Source: JAJTHC01 sp044348005 (GTDB lineage: Bacteria > Cyanobacteriota > Vampirovibrionia > Vampirovibrionales > JAJTHC01). From it: a stretch of DNA of 64,000 nucleotides. Positions 51,450 to 61,108 of this stretch are shown here, in pieces; position 1 is the first letter of the stretch; every line of letters starts with the position of its first letter. The stretch spans positions 1-64,000 of the forward strand of contig JBIKTR010000003.1 in NCBI GenBank assembly GCA_044348005.1. The letters are read 5' to 3'. Under the pieces are notes generated by a model. The model was not told where the DNA came from, searched no databases, and worked only from the letters and a program-made list of their open reading frames with translations. A program made the position numbers and the translations under genes.

Positions 51450-53210
51450 TTACAAATGAAGCACCCACAAGTGCCATGGGCTCACGTCTTTCCACGCTTC
51501 TAAGGAATGCCCCTTTAGCTCCACAACCTTGCCTTGCAAGCCTTCCCACAACAGACTGGCTTCATGCAAACGACTCACATTGCGGGGGGCTGCACCTTCA
51601 GACTGATGCAACACATAATAGGCGACCGCTTGAGCAAATAGCCAATGTAAGACGCAAGATCCCTCCCCTTCTAAAGGCAAATAACGGCCTAGTAACGCTT
51701 CTAAGGCTTCAGGTTGCCATAAGGCGGTGGCGTAAACCCATGCCGAAAGCGCTTCTAAGGGAGGATTTTTAGCTTGAGTGCAAAGGGCTTCTAGCTTTGA
51801 AAACGCTTCTTTTTCTTGTTCACTGGCCAGTTGAGCCAGCGCGTAACAGGTGATGGTAAGGGAATCGCTAGGGTTTTGCCGATACAACACCCTTAAGTGA
51901 CGCAACGCCTCTTCTGGTTCATTGCACTGAAGTAACAAAAGGCCCACGTTAAGCGGGGCTTCTTTAAATTCGGTGGTGGTTTCGCTGACGTCACGAAAGG
52001 CTTGCAAGGCTTCGCTATAGCGTCCTTCTTGGGTAAGCAGGGACGCTTGGGCAAATTGAAACCCGCGTTCTTTGGGGAAACGTACTTGGGCTTCGCTTAA
52101 ACTTTGCTTGAAGCCTCCTTGGGTTCCCAATCGGCTTAAAACCGTTAAACGTGTTTTAAAATACACCAAGGCCTCTTCTTCATCTAAAGCAAGGGTGGTT
52201 TGCTTGTTTAACACCTTTAACGCTTCAGGGAAATCACCTATTCGCATCAATACATCCGCCCAAACTTGAAATAGCCCTTTGGGTGAATGCCCTTGTGCGT
52301 CTAGCTCTTCTAGTAGACTTAAGGCAATATGCACACGACCTTGCGCGTCTAACAAACGGGCTTGACTTAACAGAATCTCAGGAGAATCTGGCCGTAAAAA
52401 GAGCGCTTCTTCAATGTAGGCTTGGGCTTGGGGCAACTGATTTAAGCTCAGGTAACATTCGCCCCATACGTGCAAGGCTTCGGGTTTGTCGGGCAGTAGG
52501 CTTTGTAAGGTTTCAAGTAAGGCTATGGCAGCTTCAGGGTGCCCAAGCTTTCGTTGCAGTACCGCAGAAAGGAGTAAGGCATCAGTGTGATGGGCTTCGT
52601 ATTTGAGACAGGTACTCAGCTTATTGAACGCGTCTTGATACTGGTTTTTTTCGGCCAAAATAGCGCCCCACAGGTAAAACGCTTGCGGATGGCTGGGGCT
52701 GAATTGTAACACCTGCCTAAGTTTTAGCAAGGCTTCTTCGGTATGCCCAGCTCGGCTTAGGGCCAAGGCCCAATTCATCCAAGGCTCTACATGCCGAGGC
52801 TTTAAGGCAATGGCGGTTTCATATTGCACGCAAGCCTTGTCTAAATCGCCTAAATCCACTAAGCAGGCGCCCCACAATACGTAATAAATTGCGCGTTCAG
52901 GTTCGACTTCGCATGCGAAAGAAAAACGGCTTTCCGCTTCTTCTAGGCGGCCGGCTTTGGCAAGCACAATGCCTAAATTGGCATGAATATCAGCGCGTTC
53001 TGGTTCTATAACAAGGGCTTGTTGAAAGTTTTGCAACGCCACGTCTAAGTCTCCCGCTTCGGCTTGTTGCACGGCGAGTTTCATAAACGCCAAGGCGGGA
53101 GAACCCGTCACCCCCGCTTGTTCAAAGCGATCTACATGATCATGGGCTTGACTGATGCTTGCCCCAATGGTGTGCCATAGTTTTTTTAGGTTATCAAACC
53201 ACGTCATCAT
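51450..53210 (-). CDS. Long TPR-repeat protein
   Basis: The 586-residue protein consists almost entirely of tetratricopeptide repeats (about 13), from about residue 35 to 500; clear units are ADIHANLGIVLAKAGRLEEAESRF and AIYYVLWGACLVDLGDLDKA. No signal peptide or membrane segment is present, so it is probably cytoplasmic. TPR arrays bind proteins; the partner is not identifiable. Two adjacent ATG codons (53210, 53207) can start it. It is separated from hemD by 71 bases. Confidence 0.8.
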   Translation of the reverse strand: MMTWFDNLKKLWHTIGASISQAHDHVDRFEQAGVTGSPALAFMKLAVQQAEAGDLDVALQNFQQALVIEPERADIHANLGIVLAKAGRLEEAESRFSFACEVEPERAIYYVLWGACLVDLGDLDKACVQYETAIALKPRHVEPWMNWALALSRAGHTEEALLKLRQVLQFSPSHPQAFYLWGAILAEKNQYQDAFNKLSTCLKYEAHHTDALLLSAVLQRKLGHPEAAIALLETLQSLLPDKPEALHVWGECYLSLNQLPQAQAYIEEALFLRPDSPEILLSQARLLDAQGRVHIALSLLEELDAQGHSPKGLFQVWADVLMRIGDFPEALKVLNKQTTLALDEEEALVYFKTRLTVLSRLGTQGGFKQSLSEAQVRFPKERGFQFAQASLLTQEGRYSEALQAFRDVSETTTEFKEAPLNVGLLLLQCNEPEEALRHLRVLYRQNPSDSLTITCYALAQLASEQEKEAFSKLEALCTQAKNPPLEALSAWVYATALWQPEALEALLGRYLPLEGEGSCVLHWLFAQAVAYYVLHQSEGAAPRNVSRLHEASLLWEGLQGKVVELKGHSLEAWKDVSPWHLWVLHL

Positions 53211-53281
53211 GTTGAACGTTCTCTTTCTCTCTCTCTAAAACAAGGCTTACCTTTCATTATCTACCAAAGCCTTTGTTTAGT

Positions 53282-54055
53282 CTATAGGATCCCTTCTAAG
53301 AAAGCCTCTACAATGGCTTTCGGCGTGGGGTGTTCCAACATCTTAAAAGGAACAGAGACCCCTGCCCTTATGGTCGCTTCAAAGCTCCGCGGGCCTAGGC
53401 AAACCCACTGCGTGACTGGCACCCGTTCAAAGGCCCCCATACGGGCCAAAATGCTCACATTGCTGGGGCTGCTCAAAAGCCCCATATCAGGCGAAAAAGC
53501 CGTGGCTTCTTGCAGGCATTGTTCTAAGGTTTCGGGCTTTAAAGCCACGGGTTCATACAGGGGAAGCTGCCTAACTTCATGTCCACCCGCTTTTAGGCCT
53601 TTGAGCACGGTATCTTCGGCCAAGGCGCTACACACCCACAAACACGAAGTGGGCGTTGGGTGGTGTTGATTAAACGCCGTGGTGAAGTAAGTGGCGTCTT
53701 GCGCGGCGGTAGGTACAAAATCAGCGGGTCGTTTTAAATAGGTTTTTACGGCATTTGCAGTAGCATGACCCACACAAGCAATGTGGATGCCTTGGCCAAG
53801 GTGGGTTTGCCCTGTATTTTCTAGGTGTTCGGCCCATTCTCGCACCGCAATGGCTGAAGTGAACACCCACCAAACGGGTTTAAAATTAAGGTCAAGGGCC
53901 AAATGACCTATTTTTTTAATGTCCTGTAAAGCGTGTTCAAGCACCAAAATCCCTTCGTGTTGAAGCGATTGAGAAAGGTCAGAATCCCCTTTTGTCACAT
54001 GGGTTCGAGGCATCCAGAGCTTGAGCATTTTAGGCGGTTTCGATGCGTGGGGCAT
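53282..54055 (-). CDS. hemD: Uroporphyrinogen-III synthase
   Basis: HemD cyclises hydroxymethylbilane to uroporphyrinogen III. The 257-residue protein has the weakly conserved family pattern: WMPRTHVTKGDS at the start, WWVFTSAIAVREW (the TSxNAV-type motif), IACVGHATANAV, PDMGLLSSPSNVSIL and VCLGPRSFEATIRAG. AAGGAG precedes the ATG. HemA and HemC are 40 kb away. Sequence conservation in HemD is low, so this assignment rests on motif order. Confidence 0.8.
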   Translation of the reverse strand: MPHASKPPKMLKLWMPRTHVTKGDSDLSQSLQHEGILVLEHALQDIKKIGHLALDLNFKPVWWVFTSAIAVREWAEHLENTGQTHLGQGIHIACVGHATANAVKTYLKRPADFVPTAAQDATYFTTAFNQHHPTPTSCLWVCSALAEDTVLKGLKAGGHEVRQLPLYEPVALKPETLEQCLQEATAFSPDMGLLSSPSNVSILARMGAFERVPVTQWVCLGPRSFEATIRAGVSVPFKMLEHPTPKAIVEAFLEGIL

Positions 54056-54195
54056 GTAAGCTCCTTCATTTAAGGGTTTTTTTATCGTTCCCTAGTATTG
54101 TATATTAAATGTACTGCTTTGAGAGAGAGAAAAAAAAAGAAAAACAACCCCCATTGAGGGACGAATTAAGAAGAAATAACAACAACAACCCCAAA

Positions 54196-54229
54196 CCTCT
54201 AGTTGCGGGCCTAATAGGGAGAGGACAAT
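54196..54229 (+). repeat. Short repeat shared with 34445-34478
   Basis: CCTCTAG...GGCCTAATAGGGAGAGG ACAAT resembles the hairpin-bearing 34445-34478, about 80% identical by eye. Both copies lie just upstream of a plus-strand gene. Confidence 0.5.
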
Positions 54230-54263
54230 CCCCATTCAACACCACGAAATGGCTTAACCCCCA

Positions 54264-54788
54264 ATGACGACAAGCGCCCCCAAGCCACCCACCCCAGAAC
54301 CACCAAAACGTTGGCACACGGGCTTAAATCCTTTGAAGCATCACGTTCGTAACTGTGTGGAAGTGACGTTTAAAGACTTGCAGCAGGCGCGTCAACGGGC
54401 GGGTACGTTGGTGTTGGCTTGCTTAGATGATGAACGGCTCATTAATTTTAGCCTCAGCTACTGGCCCACCCTCAGCCAAAACCGCCAAGATGCTTCTTTA
54501 AACGTGGCTTACCAAATGTTATGGCATTTTGAATGCGACATGGGCCTTGAAGGGCAGGGGCCGCATAAAACAGACGCCTTTTATGCGGATATTCAGTTTG
54601 AACTACTCAAGCAAGCGGGGCAGTACTTGCAAGCGGGCCAAGCATTGCCCGCCGATTTGTTGATGATGTACCAGTGTCAAGAACCCGCCAAGAAGCATCG
54701 GCCAGCGTATTATGAACCTTACATTGAACGCTGTTTCGGGGGGCTGTTGGCGTATTGGAAACGATTAAAAAGGCTGGCGTTTCAATAA
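54264..54788 (+). CDS. Unknown protein
   Basis: The 174-residue product starts with a Pro/Lys-rich leader (MTTSAPKPPTPEPPKRW), followed by a soluble helical domain with FSLSYWPTLSQ, MLWHFECDMGLEG and a C-terminal aromatic basic helix (CFGGLLAYWKRLKRLAF). The ribosome binding site is weak (only short purine runs upstream). No family is recognised. It is placed between hemD and pdhA, transcribed with pdhA or independently. Confidence 0.6.
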   Translation: MTTSAPKPPTPEPPKRWHTGLNPLKHHVRNCVEVTFKDLQQARQRAGTLVLACLDDERLINFSLSYWPTLSQNRQDASLNVAYQMLWHFECDMGLEGQGPHKTDAFYADIQFELLKQAGQYLQAGQALPADLLMMYQCQEPAKKHRPAYYEPYIERCFGGLLAYWKRLKRLAFQ

Positions 54789-54921
54789 AAACACTCTTTA
54801 TGTCAGGCGTCTTGGTGACGCGTTTTAATGTTTGCGCCCGTTGTGAAACTAGCTTTTTTTTTTGACCATGTTAAAATAGCTCTATAGCCTCCCCCTTCCG
54901 CTGTGCCAGGAGCCCTTCATT

Positions 54922-56037
54922 ATGACTGTTTCTGCGTCTTCTCAAACAAAAGCCCCCCAAGCACTCATCGGCTTTGACCCTAAAGGGGTGGTTCCTGCCA
55001 ATGAAGTCTTGCTTAAAATGTACACGCTTATGCTGACCCTTCGCCTGTGGGATGAGCGTTCTTTGAAGCTACAACGCAGTGGACGCATTAGCTTTTGCGT
55101 CACCACCAAAGGTGAAGAAGCCACGCAAGTGGGCACTGTCGCCGCATTGCGTCCCACCGATTGGGTCTTTCCCGCTTACCGTCAAGCGGGGATACCCCTA
55201 TGGCGAGGCGCGAGCCTAGAAAGCTTGGCCCATCAGATTTTTGGTTCCGCTAAAGACGTCTGTCTTGGGCATCAAATGCCGAATCACTATAGTTTTCATC
55301 ACTTGCATTTTGCGTCGGTGTCTAGTGTTATTGGCACGCAAATCGTTCACGCCAGCGGAGCCGCCTTGGCTGCTCAAGCCAAAGGCACAGACGATGTTGC
55401 CGTCACTTACTTTGGAGACGGCGCCACTTCAGCCAATGACTTTCATTCCGCTTTAACCATCGCCGGCGCCAAAAAAGCGCCCGCCCTGTTTTTCTGTGTC
55501 AATAACCATTATGCCATTTCTCTTCATGTGTCTCAACAAACGGGGGCCAAGTACTTGGCAGACAAAGGCATCGGCTACGGCGTAAAAGGCGTTCGGGTGG
55601 ACGGCAACGACGTGCTGGCGGTGTACCAAACCACTTTAGCCATGGCGGAACGAGCCAGAAGAGGCGAAGGCCCTGCTTTAATTGAACTTGTCACCTATCG
55701 CTTAAATCCGCATTCTTCTTCTGACGATGACGCCCGTTACCGCCTAAAAGGCGAAATGGACGAATGGATCGGTAAAGACCCTATTCCTCGCTTTGAAGCC
55801 TTTTTACTAGAAAAAGGCGTATTAAGCCCCCCTCAAATCGATGCCCTTAAAATCCAAGTGGAAGCCGATATTCTAGAAGCCACAAAGATCGCGCAAGAAA
55901 CCCCCTTGCCCAATTGGCAAACCTTGATCGAAGGCGTGTATGCCGAAATTCCTGCCCCCTTACAAGCGGATTTAGACGATCTCTTGGCTTATGAACAGGG
56001 CCTGAGTTTGCCTCACCCAGGGGCATTCCCCCTCTAA
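54922..56037 (+). CDS. pdhA: 2-oxoacid dehydrogenase E1 alpha subunit (probable pyruvate)
   Basis: The 371-residue protein has the thiamine-diphosphate motif GDGATSANDF...NNHYAI, the family loop RLNPHSSSDDDARYR and the C-terminal EIPAPLQADLDDL region. It is the alpha chain of a heterodimeric E1, as in Gram-positive PDH and branched-chain dehydrogenases; the specificity (pyruvate or 2-oxoisovalerate) is uncertain. AGGAG lies 10 bases before the ATG. The beta subunit gene follows after 73 bases. E2 and E3 genes are not in the window. Confidence 0.9.
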   Translation: MTVSASSQTKAPQALIGFDPKGVVPANEVLLKMYTLMLTLRLWDERSLKLQRSGRISFCVTTKGEEATQVGTVAALRPTDWVFPAYRQAGIPLWRGASLESLAHQIFGSAKDVCLGHQMPNHYSFHHLHFASVSSVIGTQIVHASGAALAAQAKGTDDVAVTYFGDGATSANDFHSALTIAGAKKAPALFFCVNNHYAISLHVSQQTGAKYLADKGIGYGVKGVRVDGNDVLAVYQTTLAMAERARRGEGPALIELVTYRLNPHSSSDDDARYRLKGEMDEWIGKDPIPRFEAFLLEKGVLSPPQIDALKIQVEADILEATKIAQETPLPNWQTLIEGVYAEIPAPLQADLDDLLAYEQGLSLPHPGAFPL

Positions 56038-56110
56038 GGCTTCTTGAAGCAAGTTCTTTTAAAGCCGTTTCTTTTTAAACCTTCTGTTATTTTTATGAAA
56101 GTGCGTTACC

Positions 56111-57148
56111 ATGAATGCCACCATGACACCTTCTTCTCAAGCTTCTGCTCCTCTCGTGCAACGTCACCCTGAAACCCCCATTACCATGGTTCAGGCCATT
56201 AACGAAGCCTTGTTTCAAGCTTTAGCCAGCGATCCGCGCGTGATTGTTTTTGGCGAAGATGTGGGCATCAGTGGGGGTGTTTTTCGCGTTACGGAAGGCT
56301 TACAAGCCCAATTTGGCGAAAAACGTGTGGTGGATATGCCCTTAAGCGAAGCGGGCATTATCGGTTCAGCCTACGGCATGGCCCTTGCGGGCATGATTCC
56401 TGTGCCTGAAATTCAGTTTGCGGATTATATTTTCCCCGCCTTTGACCAAATCATTTCTGAAGTGGCGAAACTACGCTACCGCAGTGGTGGAGATTGTGCT
56501 TGCCCCATGGTTATTCGCACCCCTTACGGCGGGGGCATTCGTGGGGGCAACTATCATTCCCAAAGCCCTGAAGCGTATTTTACCCAAACCCCAGGCATTA
56601 AAGTGGTGATTCCTTCCACCCCTGCAGAAGCCAAAGGCTTACTGCTTGGCGCTCTCCAGTCGCCTGACCCTGTTTTATTTATGGAACCTAAGCGTTTGTA
56701 TCGTTCCCCCAAAGGCGTGGTGCCTTTAGAAGCAACGCCTATTCCCTTAGGCCCCGCGCGCTTGGTGCAGGCTGGTCAGGATTTGTCGGTGTTTTGTTAC
56801 GGGGCGATGGTGGATATTTGCCACGCTGCGGCGCAAAAATTGCAAGAACGTGATGGGGTAAGCATTGAAATTATTGATTTAAGAACACTTTCACCCGTCG
56901 ATGAAGCCAGCATTTTAACCAGTGTTCGAAAAACAGGACGGGCTTTAATCGTGTATGAAGCGCCCAAGACAGGGGGCTACGGGGCGGAAATTTCAGCCAT
57001 TATTGCCGAAAAAGCGGTGGAATACCTTAAAGCCCCTATTAAACGCGTCGCGGGTTTAGACACCCCCTACCCCTATAGCTTAGAATCCGTGTATATGCCT
57101 CACCCCCTGCGTGTGATGCGCGCCATGCAAGAGCTTTTGGCGTTTTAG
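56111..57148 (+). CDS. pdhB: 2-oxoacid dehydrogenase E1 beta subunit (probable pyruvate)
   Basis: The 345-residue protein shows GEDVGISGGVFRVTEGL, MPLSEAGIIGSAYGMAL, RTPYGGGIRGGNYHSQSPE and EPKRLYRS, all typical of E1 beta subunits that complete the thiamine-diphosphate site with E1 alpha. A second ATG at 56123 is a possible start. A weak GAAAG precedes it. It forms an operon with pdhA. Confidence 0.93.
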   Translation: MNATMTPSSQASAPLVQRHPETPITMVQAINEALFQALASDPRVIVFGEDVGISGGVFRVTEGLQAQFGEKRVVDMPLSEAGIIGSAYGMALAGMIPVPEIQFADYIFPAFDQIISEVAKLRYRSGGDCACPMVIRTPYGGGIRGGNYHSQSPEAYFTQTPGIKVVIPSTPAEAKGLLLGALQSPDPVLFMEPKRLYRSPKGVVPLEATPIPLGPARLVQAGQDLSVFCYGAMVDICHAAAQKLQERDGVSIEIIDLRTLSPVDEASILTSVRKTGRALIVYEAPKTGGYGAEISAIIAEKAVEYLKAPIKRVAGLDTPYPYSLESVYMPHPLRVMRAMQELLAF

Positions 57149-57190
57149 CGCCCTTTGGGTTTGGTGGGTGCTTAAACGGGGCGTGATGGA

Positions 57191-57970
57191 CTAACTTGAG
57201 GGCTTGTTCAATAAGGCTTGGCACAGTTCTTGGATCACGGCACTTAAACTGAGGTTTAAATTCACTTCATTGTTGAGCAGGTAAATGGCATCCGTGGGCA
57301 GGTGGGCATCGGTTTTTAAAGTGGTGTTGGGCAACTGTTGAACCAATTGAAGGGCTTCTTGCCCCAATGCTTCAATCAACTGTAATTGTACGGGGTGAAT
57401 CAACAGGGTGATGTCTCCCTTAAGCGCATGGACTTCTACAGCGCGCTTCCACGCTTCAGCCAACACGTGTTGCGGAATCTCCTGCCACACCACTACAGAC
57501 GCTTCCTTGAGCACCAGGCTCATTAAATGAACGGCTTGGGCTTCGGCCTTTTCCAAGCGGTGGGCTTCCACTTGTTTGGCTCCTTCTAACATAAGTTTGG
57601 CCGCTTCTAAAAGTTCCATGGTTTCTAAAGCGGCGGCTTCATACCCTTGCGAAACCCCCGATTCAAAGCCTTCGTCATAGCCTTTTTGTGTGGCTTGGGC
57701 TTCTATGGCGTCAAAACTCATCTGGGCCTTTGCTTCAATTTCTTCAGCACGCTTGTGGGCTTTTTCAACGAAGGCTCGTGCATCTAGGTGGGCTTGTTCT
57801 AAGATTTTTTCAGCCTCTTTTTCGGCTTCTGCCATTAAAGAAGCCCGTGTTTTATGAGCCTCTGTCAATAAAATTTTTAGATCCCGTAGGGCTTCTTCTT
57901 CGAGAGGATTCAGGGAATGAAGCTCTACAGGTTTACCCAAGCTCACTTCTTTAAAGACGTTTTCTCTCAT
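57191..57970 (-). CDS. fliH: Flagellar export protein FliH
   Basis: FliH regulates the export ATPase FliI. The 259-residue protein has a long Glu/Ala/Lys-rich coiled coil (about 30-120) with GYDEGFESGVSQGYEAA, then a C-terminal globular domain with DITLLIHPVQLQLIEAL and TDAIYLLNNEVNLNLS, as in FliH and the V-type ATPase E subunit. AAGGAT precedes the ATG. It follows fliG by 65 bases. FliI would be expected downstream but lies outside this orientation's stretch. Confidence 0.85.
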   Translation of the reverse strand: MRENVFKEVSLGKPVELHSLNPLEEEALRDLKILLTEAHKTRASLMAEAEKEAEKILEQAHLDARAFVEKAHKRAEEIEAKAQMSFDAIEAQATQKGYDEGFESGVSQGYEAAALETMELLEAAKLMLEGAKQVEAHRLEKAEAQAVHLMSLVLKEASVVVWQEIPQHVLAEAWKRAVEVHALKGDITLLIHPVQLQLIEALGQEALQLVQQLPNTTLKTDAHLPTDAIYLLNNEVNLNLSLSAVIQELCQALLNKPSS

Positions 57971-58035
57971 GATAGATCCTTATCGCCTTTAGTTGCGACA
58001 TAAGGCGCTTCATGTGTAATCGTGTGTAATAATGC

Positions 58036-59088
58036 CTAGGTAATAAAGCTTTCTTCATCCTTACTTCGGGCGATTTGAATTTCACCAGACGCTTCAAGCC
58101 CACGAATGATGCCCACAATAATGGTTTGTTTTTCAGAAACATCTTTGGCACGAACCGCCCCCATGAACTCCATATCGTCTTTAAGCATGGCGGCTGCTCG
58201 TTCGGACATATTTTCAAAAACAATGGTTTTGACTTCTTCTTTGGCGCCTTTCAGTGCCAAGCCCAAGTCCTTGGTTTCCACTTCACGCAAGATGCGTTGA
58301 ACGGTGCGCGCATCAAGTTTCGCCATATCTTCAAAGACGAACATGAGACTCCGCACATTTTCCGCCATTTCAGGATCCCGCATTTCCATGTTGTCTAAAA
58401 TCGCTTTTTCCGTGGTACGGTCACTGAAGTTCAAGATTTCAGCCAACGATTCAATACCACCGGCTTGACTAAAGTCACCCGTCATCACACTAGAAAACTT
58501 GTTTTCCATAATGGTTTCTACTTCACGTAAAATTTCAGGGCTGGTGCGGTCCATCACCGCAATGCGAGACGCAATTTCCACCTGCGCTTCTGGGGTAAGT
58601 AGAGACAAAATCGCCGCGGCGCGATCTGGCTTGATGTAAGAAAGCACCAACGCCACCAACTGGGGATTTTCATTCTGAAAAGACGACGCCAACTGGGTGG
58701 GATCCGCCTTATTAAAGAAGTCAAACGGTGTATTTTGAAGCGATTGCACGAGTTTGTTTAAGATTTTTTGAGCATGTTCTTCCCCAAACGAATCGGTGAG
58801 AATTTCTTGTGCGTAAGAAACCCCGCCCGACATTAAAAACCCTTGGGCTTCAAACAACACATAAAACTCCGTAATAATTTCAGTAAACACTTCAGGAGCA
58901 ACTTGGTTCATGCCGGCAATGTGAAATGCCAAGCGTTCGACTTCGCTTTCATCTTTAATGTTTTTAAGTACTTCTGCCGCAGTACCCGGCCCCAAAGAAA
59001 TTAACAAGCACGACACCTTTTGAACGCAATTGAGTTCATCGATGCTTTTAATCATAGCGTTTGTTTTTTTGGAATCGTCAACGAGCAT
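58036..59088 (-). CDS. fliG: Flagellar motor switch protein FliG
   Basis: FliG is the rotor protein contacted by the stator. The 350-residue product has the N-terminal domain (VQKVSCLLISLGPGTAAEVL), the middle EHPQ-like region (NENPQLVALVLSYIKPDRAAAIL) and the C-terminal torque helix region (MFVFEDMAKLDARTVQRILREV) with charged residues in place. AGGAAA lies 5 bases before the ATG at 59088. It heads fliG-fliH; the AMIN-like gene lies divergently upstream. Confidence 0.96.
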   Translation of the reverse strand: MLVDDSKKTNAMIKSIDELNCVQKVSCLLISLGPGTAAEVLKNIKDESEVERLAFHIAGMNQVAPEVFTEIITEFYVLFEAQGFLMSGGVSYAQEILTDSFGEEHAQKILNKLVQSLQNTPFDFFNKADPTQLASSFQNENPQLVALVLSYIKPDRAAAILSLLTPEAQVEIASRIAVMDRTSPEILREVETIMENKFSSVMTGDFSQAGGIESLAEILNFSDRTTEKAILDNMEMRDPEMAENVRSLMFVFEDMAKLDARTVQRILREVETKDLGLALKGAKEEVKTIVFENMSERAAAMLKDDMEFMGAVRAKDVSEKQTIIVGIIRGLEASGEIQIARSKDEESFIT

Positions 59089-59271
59089 GGTTTCCTCATG
59101 GGGGTAAATTAAAGTGTTCGTTATTCTATTGTAGCGAATGAACGGGCGTTTGTCTCCTCTGTTCCTCCACCTAGATGAGATTCCCCCTGTTTCGCTAAAG
59201 CTCCTTCGGGTGAAGGATAGAAGAAAGCCCCTTGCAATGCTTTAATGGGGTTCAACGGAAAGGTCTATGCC

Positions 59272-61092
59272 ATGTGGTCGTTTTTATGTCAACGAATTAC
59301 CCCGCTCTTTTACGCCTTAAAACGCCAGACGCTTCAAGCGTTGATAGTGGCCAGCCTGCTTATAGGCCTTTCCACCAGTGGCGCGTTGGCCAATACCATT
59401 GAACACATTTCTCTTGAAAAGCAAGCCGACGGCACATTAAACATTAACGTCAACGTCACTGGCAACGCCCGAGAACTGACCCCTAATGAACAGGAAAGTG
59501 AAGGGGTGTACACCTTGGGCTTACAAGGCAATACGTCTGAAAAAGTCAAGGCCACGCCCTTGGTCATGGATGCTTCAGGCCAACACATCGCACGCTTGAA
59601 TGTAGAACATGGCAAAGTGTCCGTGGTGGTACCAGGGGTTTCGGCTAAAGATATTCGCGTCAATATGCGCAGCCATTCTGGGGAATCTACCGCAACGCAA
59701 GCCCCTTCTTCTACTGGTACCGCTCTTCACTTCCAACCAGACGTACCCACCCCTACGACCCCGACTCAAGGCTATGCCCTAAGCAATACGTGGACGCCTA
59801 AACGTTCCTTGCCACCAAGCGCCTTAGGCGAAGCGTCTTCCTCTTCTATTGTTCCTGCCTTTGGGTTTGGCGAAACGTCCGAAACGACGCAAGCCCCCGC
59901 GAGTCAGGGGTATCGCCCTCGTTACAAGGCGTCGAAATGGAAGAGGACGGCTCACGCGTCTAGATCTTTCAATCCAGCGACGCACCGTGTAAAGTCCGCC
60001 CCCCCTATTTCGTGGGGGCCTGCATGGGCGCCCAAGTCGCTTCAGCAGACGCCTCCTGCTGAAGCGGTGTTAGAGCCAGTCACGACCCTTGAAGGAGGCG
60101 TCCCGCCCAATGAAACCCTAGAAGAGACCACCCTTCTACCAAGTGAACGCCTTGAAAATAAGAACCTTAGTGTGGAAGAAACGCCAGAAGGCAGTGTGCT
60201 TCAGCCCTTAAGCGAACAAGGCTACGAACCCAACCCCGCCTTAGAATACGTCATTTCTCAAGCGCAGGCGTATGATCGTTACCTGCGCTTGCCGTGGGAA
60301 GATGAAGCGTGGTTGAATGAACGCATCAAACATCATTTACAGGCGGAAGAAGCCCAATTACAGGCCCATTTATGGATGATGTATCTCTGTATTGGGGGCA
60401 TGGTTTTGGCGGTGGCGTTGGGACTGGCGTTTAAACTAAATCCCACTTGGGCGTATGCCTTGGCGCGATTTAAATCAGGACTGTTTAAGACGGCTCCTGC
60501 AAAGGCGTGGGACGAATCTACCCTGACGCCTCTTGAAAAAATGGATCCTTCGCATGAGCCGGAAAAACCCTTTGCGAGTTGGCTCATGCCCCACGCCACT
60601 GAAGTGGACGACATGTTTGCCCCCGTTCAAACGCCTGCCCCAAGGATGCCTCATCAGCCCCATTGGGAACAAGACACCTTGTTAGACGATGAATCCGCGC
60701 TCATTCCCCTGGATGCTGTCACCCGTCCACGCCTTCACATCCCTCAACTTTCGAAAATGTCTGAGGGTTCAGTGCCTTCCCCCCCTAAACTAAACGATCT
60801 CCCCTTGGTGCTTCAACCCCCCAGCCCCCCGTTGAAGGAATCGTTCGGGCCAGTGCCTACCCCCGCCGTGGAAGAGGCCCCTGCGTTGGAAGAAGCGCCT
60901 GTATTGAGCAAAGTGGCCACGCTGAAGGCTCCCCCCTATTTTTCGTTTCGTCATCACCAAAAAAGCCGACAAGACGTCCCCACTAAAGCCCCAATGAAAG
61001 CATTGTTTGCCTTGCCTAACACGCCTGTCAAACCGGCTCAAGGCGTCAAAACGCGGGCGTATAGTCGCTTAAACCGCTTGCACTTTGGCTAA
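59272..61092 (+). CDS. Exported protein with AMIN-like N-terminus and a central membrane segment
   Basis: The start is ATG 59272 with GAAAGG 8 bases upstream. The 606-residue product has a signal peptide (to about residue 40, ALA-N), a beta-rich region at 42-140 resembling an AMIN domain (IEHISLEKQADGTLNINVNV), then about 220 Pro/Ser/Thr-rich residues. One transmembrane segment at about 375-395 follows, with a Pro-rich cytoplasmic tail. Topology and its position beside fliG-fliH recall a FliO-like or envelope-anchoring protein, but no motif proves this. Confidence 0.65.
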   Translation: MWSFLCQRITPLFYALKRQTLQALIVASLLIGLSTSGALANTIEHISLEKQADGTLNINVNVTGNARELTPNEQESEGVYTLGLQGNTSEKVKATPLVMDASGQHIARLNVEHGKVSVVVPGVSAKDIRVNMRSHSGESTATQAPSSTGTALHFQPDVPTPTTPTQGYALSNTWTPKRSLPPSALGEASSSSIVPAFGFGETSETTQAPASQGYRPRYKASKWKRTAHASRSFNPATHRVKSAPPISWGPAWAPKSLQQTPPAEAVLEPVTTLEGGVPPNETLEETTLLPSERLENKNLSVEETPEGSVLQPLSEQGYEPNPALEYVISQAQAYDRYLRLPWEDEAWLNERIKHHLQAEEAQLQAHLWMMYLCIGGMVLAVALGLAFKLNPTWAYALARFKSGLFKTAPAKAWDESTLTPLEKMDPSHEPEKPFASWLMPHATEVDDMFAPVQTPAPRMPHQPHWEQDTLLDDESALIPLDAVTRPRLHIPQLSKMSEGSVPSPPKLNDLPLVLQPPSPPLKESFGPVPTPAVEEAPALEEAPVLSKVATLKAPPYFSFRHHQKSRQDVPTKAPMKALFALPNTPVKPAQGVKTRAYSRLNRLHFG

Positions 61093-61108
61093 ACAAGTGG
61101 CTTGCCCC

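Noticed and set aside
51389..51772. Plus-strand frame of 127 codons inside the large TPR gene
   Set aside because: It lies antisense to clear TPR repeats and lacks support of its own.
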